A stretch of 64,000 nucleotides of DNA, from assembly GCF_947489365.1 (NCBI RefSeq), contig NZ_CANLDB010000004.1, forward strand, positions 62,001 to 126,000, written 5' to 3'. Each line of letters opens with the position of its first letter. The first letter of the stretch is position 1. The translations under genes and the position numbers were made by a program. Shown here in pieces: positions 58,591 to 64,000 of the stretch. Origin of the DNA: an uncultured Nocardioides sp. (GTDB lineage Bacteria > Actinomycetota > Actinomycetes > Propionibacteriales > Nocardioidaceae). Under the pieces are notes generated by a model. It ran no database searches. It had not been told where the DNA came from and saw nothing but the letters and a program-made list of their open reading frames with translations.

Positions 58591-59334
58591 TTGGACGCAC
58601 GCCGCATCGCGATGTGGTCGGGCCCGCGCAACCTGTCGACGGCGATGATGCGGAGCTTCGAGAACCGCGCCGACTGCTCGGTCGTCGACGAGCCCCTCTA
58701 CGCGGCGTACCTCGCGGCCACCGGCCTCGACCACCCTGGGCGCGAGGACGTCCTGGCCGCCCAGCCGACCGACGCCGCCACCGTCCTGGCCGAGCTCGTC
58801 CACGGCACGGTGACGACCCCGCTGCAGTACCAGAAGCACATGACCCACCACCTGCTGCCGGACGTCGACCGCACCCCTCTCGCCGGTCTCGTCCACGCCT
58901 TCCTCGTCCGGGACCCCGAGCGCGTGCTCGTCTCCTACGCGAAGGTCCGGGAGACCCCCACCCTCGAGGACCTCGGCCTGCCGCAGCAGGTCGAGCTCTT
59001 CGAGACGTACGGCGGCCCGGTGGTCGACGCCGCCGACGTGCTCGCCGACCCGGCCGGGACCCTGCGCGCGCTGTGCGACGCGCTCGGCATCGGGTTCGAC
59101 CCCGCCATGCTGCGGTGGCCCGCGGGCCCGCGCGACACCGACGGGGTGTGGGCGCCGCACTGGTACGCCGGCGTGGAGGCCTCCACCGGGTTCGGCTCGT
59201 CCTCCCCCGGCGCCGGCGACCCCCTGCCCGATCATCTCGCCCCGCTCCTCGAGCGGTGCCGCCCCTCCTACGACGCCCTCGCGCCGTACCGCCTGCGACC
59301 CACCCGCGACCCGTCCGACCAGGAGACCCGCTGA
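58591..59334 (+). CDS. sulfotransferase family protein
   Basis: 247 aa. The N-terminus RIAMWSGPRNLSTAMMRSFENR is the 5'-phosphosulfate-binding motif of PAPS-dependent sulfotransferases (SGPRNLSTAM). The family often flanks a class IV aminotransferase. The acceptor is unknown. TTG at 58591 is the start, with GGAGGAG 6 nt upstream. It overlaps the aminotransferase start by one base (TGATG). Confidence 0.85.
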   Translation: MDARRIAMWSGPRNLSTAMMRSFENRADCSVVDEPLYAAYLAATGLDHPGREDVLAAQPTDAATVLAELVHGTVTTPLQYQKHMTHHLLPDVDRTPLAGLVHAFLVRDPERVLVSYAKVRETPTLEDLGLPQQVELFETYGGPVVDAADVLADPAGTLRALCDALGIGFDPAMLRWPAGPRDTDGVWAPHWYAGVEASTGFGSSSPGAGDPLPDHLAPLLERCRPSYDALAPYRLRPTRDPSDQETR

Positions 59335-60233
59335 TGCTGCAGACCTACGACCCCCGCAACGACGACCTGCTGGTCGGGATCGACGACGAGGTCGTGCACC
59401 GCGACGCGGCCGGGATCAGCCCGTTCGACTCCGTCGTCCAGGGCGGCGACGCCGTCTGGGAGGGCCTGCGGCTCCACCGCGGCCGCATCTTCAAGCTGGA
59501 CGCCCACCTCGACCGGCTGAAGCGCTCGGCCCAGGCGCTGGCCTTCAGCGAGATCCCCTCGGCCGAGCACGTGACGGAGCGGATCCGCGCCGTCCTCGCC
59601 GCCAACGCCATGACCGACGGCGTCCACGTCCGCCTCACGCTGACCCGCGGGGTCAAGATCACCTCCGGGATGGACCCGCGGCTCAACCAGCGCGGACCGA
59701 CCCTGATCGTGCTCGCCGAGCACAAGGCGCCGGTGTACGACGACTCCGGGATCAGCCTGGTCACGTCCTCGGTGCGCCGGCACCGGCCGGACTCGCTGGA
59801 CCCGAAGATCCACCACAACAACCTGCTGACCTCGATCCTGGCGAAGGTCGAGGCCAACGTGGCGGGTGCCGACGACGCGCTCATGCTGGACGACGCCGGG
59901 TTCGTCGCCGAGACCAACGCGACCCACGTGTTCCACGTCCGCGACGGCGTCGTGCGGACCTCGACGACGCGGGCCTGCCCCGAGGGCATCACGCGCGAGA
60001 CGGTCCTGGAGATCTGCGCGGCCCAGGGCGTGCCCGTCGAGGTCGGCGACTTCTCGCTGACCCAGGTGTACGCCGCCGACGAGGTCCTCGTCACCGGCAC
60101 CATGGGTGGCCTGACGCCGGTCACCACCGTCGACGGCCGCACCATCGGCGACGGCCGGCCCGGGCCGATGACGACCCGGCTCGACGCGGCGTACGCCGAG
60201 CGGACGGCGGTCGAGGGCACGCTCGTCGTCTGA
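59334..60233 (+). CDS. class IV aminotransferase (PLP-dependent)
   Basis: 299 aa. SPFDSVVQGGDAVWEGLRLHRGRIF is the N-terminal landmark, PLP Lys in LDPKIHHNNLLTSILAK, and the specificity loop ETNATHVFHVRDG and TGTMGGLTPV. Converts an amino acid to its keto acid, or vice versa, as in D-amino acid or branched-chain transaminases. Coupled to the sulfotransferase gene by a one-base overlap, so one metabolite may pass through both. Confidence 0.9.
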   Translation: MLQTYDPRNDDLLVGIDDEVVHRDAAGISPFDSVVQGGDAVWEGLRLHRGRIFKLDAHLDRLKRSAQALAFSEIPSAEHVTERIRAVLAANAMTDGVHVRLTLTRGVKITSGMDPRLNQRGPTLIVLAEHKAPVYDDSGISLVTSSVRRHRPDSLDPKIHHNNLLTSILAKVEANVAGADDALMLDDAGFVAETNATHVFHVRDGVVRTSTTRACPEGITRETVLEICAAQGVPVEVGDFSLTQVYAADEVLVTGTMGGLTPVTTVDGRTIGDGRPGPMTTRLDAAYAERTAVEGTLVV

Positions 60234-60250
60234 GTGCTCCCCGCCCGGCC

Positions 60251-62611
<2,361 letters not shown>

Positions 62612-62617
62612 GGGGTC

Positions 62618-62623
62618 AACCTA
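62618..62623 (-). promoter_or_regulatory. -10 element of the UvrA-like gene
   Basis: TAGGTT on the minus strand ends 6 nt before the ATG at 62611. Confidence 0.55.
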
Positions 62624-62664
62624 GTGCGGCACCGCTGCCGTGCGTCCCGTCCCTGCCCGGTCGC

Positions 62665-63399
62665 TCAGGCCCGGCCGGCGGTCCGTGAGGAGGAGAGCAC
62701 CGTCAGGGGCAGGTCGCGGCAGGCCCGGCTGCGGTCGTAGGCGCGCCGGTCGACCCGGTCCCCCGCGAACCGGCGCCCGCCGCCGGCGACCACGACCTGG
62801 TCATGGCGGTTGACCAGGACGGCGCCCGGGGCGAGGGCGGGGCCGAGGACCTGCTCGAGCGTCTCGGCGAGGACGTCGGCGCCCGCCAGGCCGAGGACGA
62901 CGCCCCGGCGGTCCTCGAGCGGGAGGGTGAGGGTGAGCACGAACTCGTCGCTGCAGACGTAGTCCAGGTAGGGGCCGGTGACGTGCAGGCCGCCGGCCCG
63001 CAGCGGCGTGCGGAACCACTCCTTGCTCCGGTAGTCGGCGTCCCGGCCCAGGCTGACGGGCTGCGCGACGCGCGCCCGCCTCTCCCCCTGCCACCAGGCG
63101 AGCAGCGAGGTGCCCGAGAACGCGTCGGGGTCGGCCACGAACCCGGCCCCCAGCACCCGGTCGTCGCCCAGCACGTCCGCCGCCGACGGCTGGACGGCGG
63201 CGACGAGGTCGGCGGGGACGGGGTCGCGGGTCGGGTCCAGCCGGGCGGCCGTGTCGCCGGCCATCCGCGCGATCGCGTCCCGCAGGCCGAGCAGGAAGTC
63301 CTCGACGGCGGCCGCGCTCCGGGCCAGCCGCTCGTCCGCGCTGTCGTCGGAGCGGTCGTCCCCCGGTGCGGCGGGGGTCACCGAGGGCACGGCGGCCAC
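62665..63399 (-). CDS. PDC/Cache-type sensor domain protein
   Basis: 244 aa with no signal peptide or membrane helix. The double-PDC pattern is YRSKEWFRTPLRAGGLHVTGPYLDYVCSDEFVLTLTLPLEDRRGVVLGLAGADVL (split here by motif). Such domains are usually periplasmic sensors; a soluble stand-alone copy is a cytoplasmic ligand-binding protein. It follows the GntR gene by 1 nt, so it may be its co-sensor. Confidence 0.75.
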   Translation of the reverse strand: MAAVPSVTPAAPGDDRSDDSADERLARSAAAVEDFLLGLRDAIARMAGDTAARLDPTRDPVPADLVAAVQPSAADVLGDDRVLGAGFVADPDAFSGTSLLAWWQGERRARVAQPVSLGRDADYRSKEWFRTPLRAGGLHVTGPYLDYVCSDEFVLTLTLPLEDRRGVVLGLAGADVLAETLEQVLGPALAPGAVLVNRHDQVVVAGGGRRFAGDRVDRRAYDRSRACRDLPLTVLSSSRTAGRA

Positions 63400-63400
63400 C

Positions 63401-64000
63401 TCACCGGACCCCGGTCCGCAGCTCGGCGAGGTCCTCGAGCGCCCGTCGTACCCGCAGGCGCATGGCGTCCCGCGCCGCGTCGGGGTCGCGCTGCTCGACC
63501 GCCTCGACGAGGGTGGTGGTCTCCCGCAGGAGCGACGACCGGTGGTGCGCCTCGAACAGGGGCAGCCTGAGCAGCGCCCCGACCTCGGACTCCAGACGGA
63601 TGACCTCGCGCGAGAGCCGGGCCGACCGGGTCAGGGCGGCCAGCGCCAGGTGCAGCTCGGTGTCGGCCTGCTGCATCGAGGCGGCGTCGTCACCGGCCAT
63701 GGAGCCCAGCAGCCCGCGCAGGTCGGCGACGTCGTCGGAGGTGGCCCGCTCCGCGGCCAGCTCCGCGCACCCCGTCATCACCACCGAGTAGTGCACCCCG
63801 CGGTCGGCGAGGTCGACCCGGCTCATCGTCGTCAGCCGGCTCCGGAGCTCGGCCTCCCCGGGAGGGACGGGTCCGAGGACGAAGGAGCCCCCACCCCGTC
63901 CGCGGACGGTGGTGATGAGGCCGTGGGACCGCAGCCCGACCAGCGCCTCCCGGGCCGTGACGACGGCGACGCCGAACATCGACGCCAGCTCGGACTCGCT
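63401..64000 (-). CDS. GntR-family regulator, FCD subclass (5' end outside window)
   Basis: Coding DNA continues past the right edge: the reverse strand reads SESELASMFGVAVVTAREALVGL, the classical GntR recognition helix. The FCD ligand domain follows (HYSVVMTGCAELAAE, ADTELHLALAALTRS with the metal-site Asp and His). 200 codons are visible. Paired with the PDC sensor gene downstream. Confidence 0.9.
   Translation of the reverse strand, partial: SESELASMFGVAVVTAREALVGLRSHGLITTVRGRGGGSFVLGPVPPGEAELRSRLTTMSRVDLADRGVHYSVVMTGCAELAAERATSDDVADLRGLLGSMAGDDAASMQQADTELHLALAALTRSARLSREVIRLESEVGALLRLPLFEAHHRSSLLRETTTLVEAVEQRDPDAARDAMRLRVRRALEDLAELRTGVR

Overview
The window is bacterial chromosome of very high GC with GC-rich third codon positions, frequent GTG and TTG starts, and stop/start overlaps of the ATGA, GTGA and TGATG kind. 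The gene content (SbcCD, actinobacterial PepN, glutathione-independent formaldehyde dehydrogenase, DUF222/HNH endonuclease, actinobacterial Asp23/Gls24 cluster, mycothiol-type maleylpyruvate isomerase fold) points to an actinomycete, most likely Nocardioides or another Nocardioidaceae. That assignment is inference from gene content and style. No tRNA, rRNA, IS element, prophage, CRISPR array or replication origin was seen.

Layout. 1-8.3 kb (minus): sbcC (cut at the left edge), sbcD, fdhD, pepN, flavin reductase. 8.3-13.5 kb: lipoprotein cyclophilin, aldo/keto reductase, M50B-like membrane protease, fdhA with a strong terminator, and an AAA ATPase. 13.5-13.86 kb: two inverted arrays of a 32-bp tandem repeat. 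13.86-17 kb (minus): SGNH hydrolase, cinA, adenosine-deaminase family. 17-33 kb: an accessory stretch of small enzymes, including a FitAB-type toxin-antitoxin pair, GNAT acetyltransferases, phosphotransferases, two RibD/DHFR-like reductases, an S66 peptidase, DinB, GrpB, two tandem paralogues of an unrecognised one-TM family, and an ECF sigma factor with a membrane partner. 34-41.4 kb: DUF222/HNH endonuclease, MFS exporter, a decayed Nudix gene, a third copy of the one-TM family, a Phd/VapC pair with a clear operator, a pterin-dehydratase-like/glyoxalase-like fusion and a methyltransferase.

41.5-49.3 kb (minus) is a coherent six-gene operon: lipoprotein solute-binding protein, two permeases, gamma-glutamyltranspeptidase-like protein, a fused double ATPase and a GntR/FCD regulator, with a TGTATACA palindrome in the promoter region. 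Together they would import and cleave a gamma-glutamyl peptide or a related oligopeptide.

52.2-57.1 kb is an Asp23/Gls24 envelope-stress locus. A sigma factor gene overlaps an Asp23-like gene on the minus strand. Divergent from it run two Asp23-like genes, a DUF2273-like membrane peptide, a third Asp23-like gene, two membrane-anchored AmaP-like proteins and a CsbD protein, then a perfect terminator and one more Asp23-like gene. 57-64 kb carries a regulator/SRPBCC/DinB-fold group, a sulfotransferase plus class IV aminotransferase pair, a short UvrA paralogue, and a PDC-sensor/GntR pair running off the right edge.

A recurrent regulatory feature is a TAnnnT hexamer placed 6-7 nt before the start codon. 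It precedes about 20 genes that mostly lack a Shine-Dalgarno sequence, and is the hallmark of leaderless transcription in actinobacteria.
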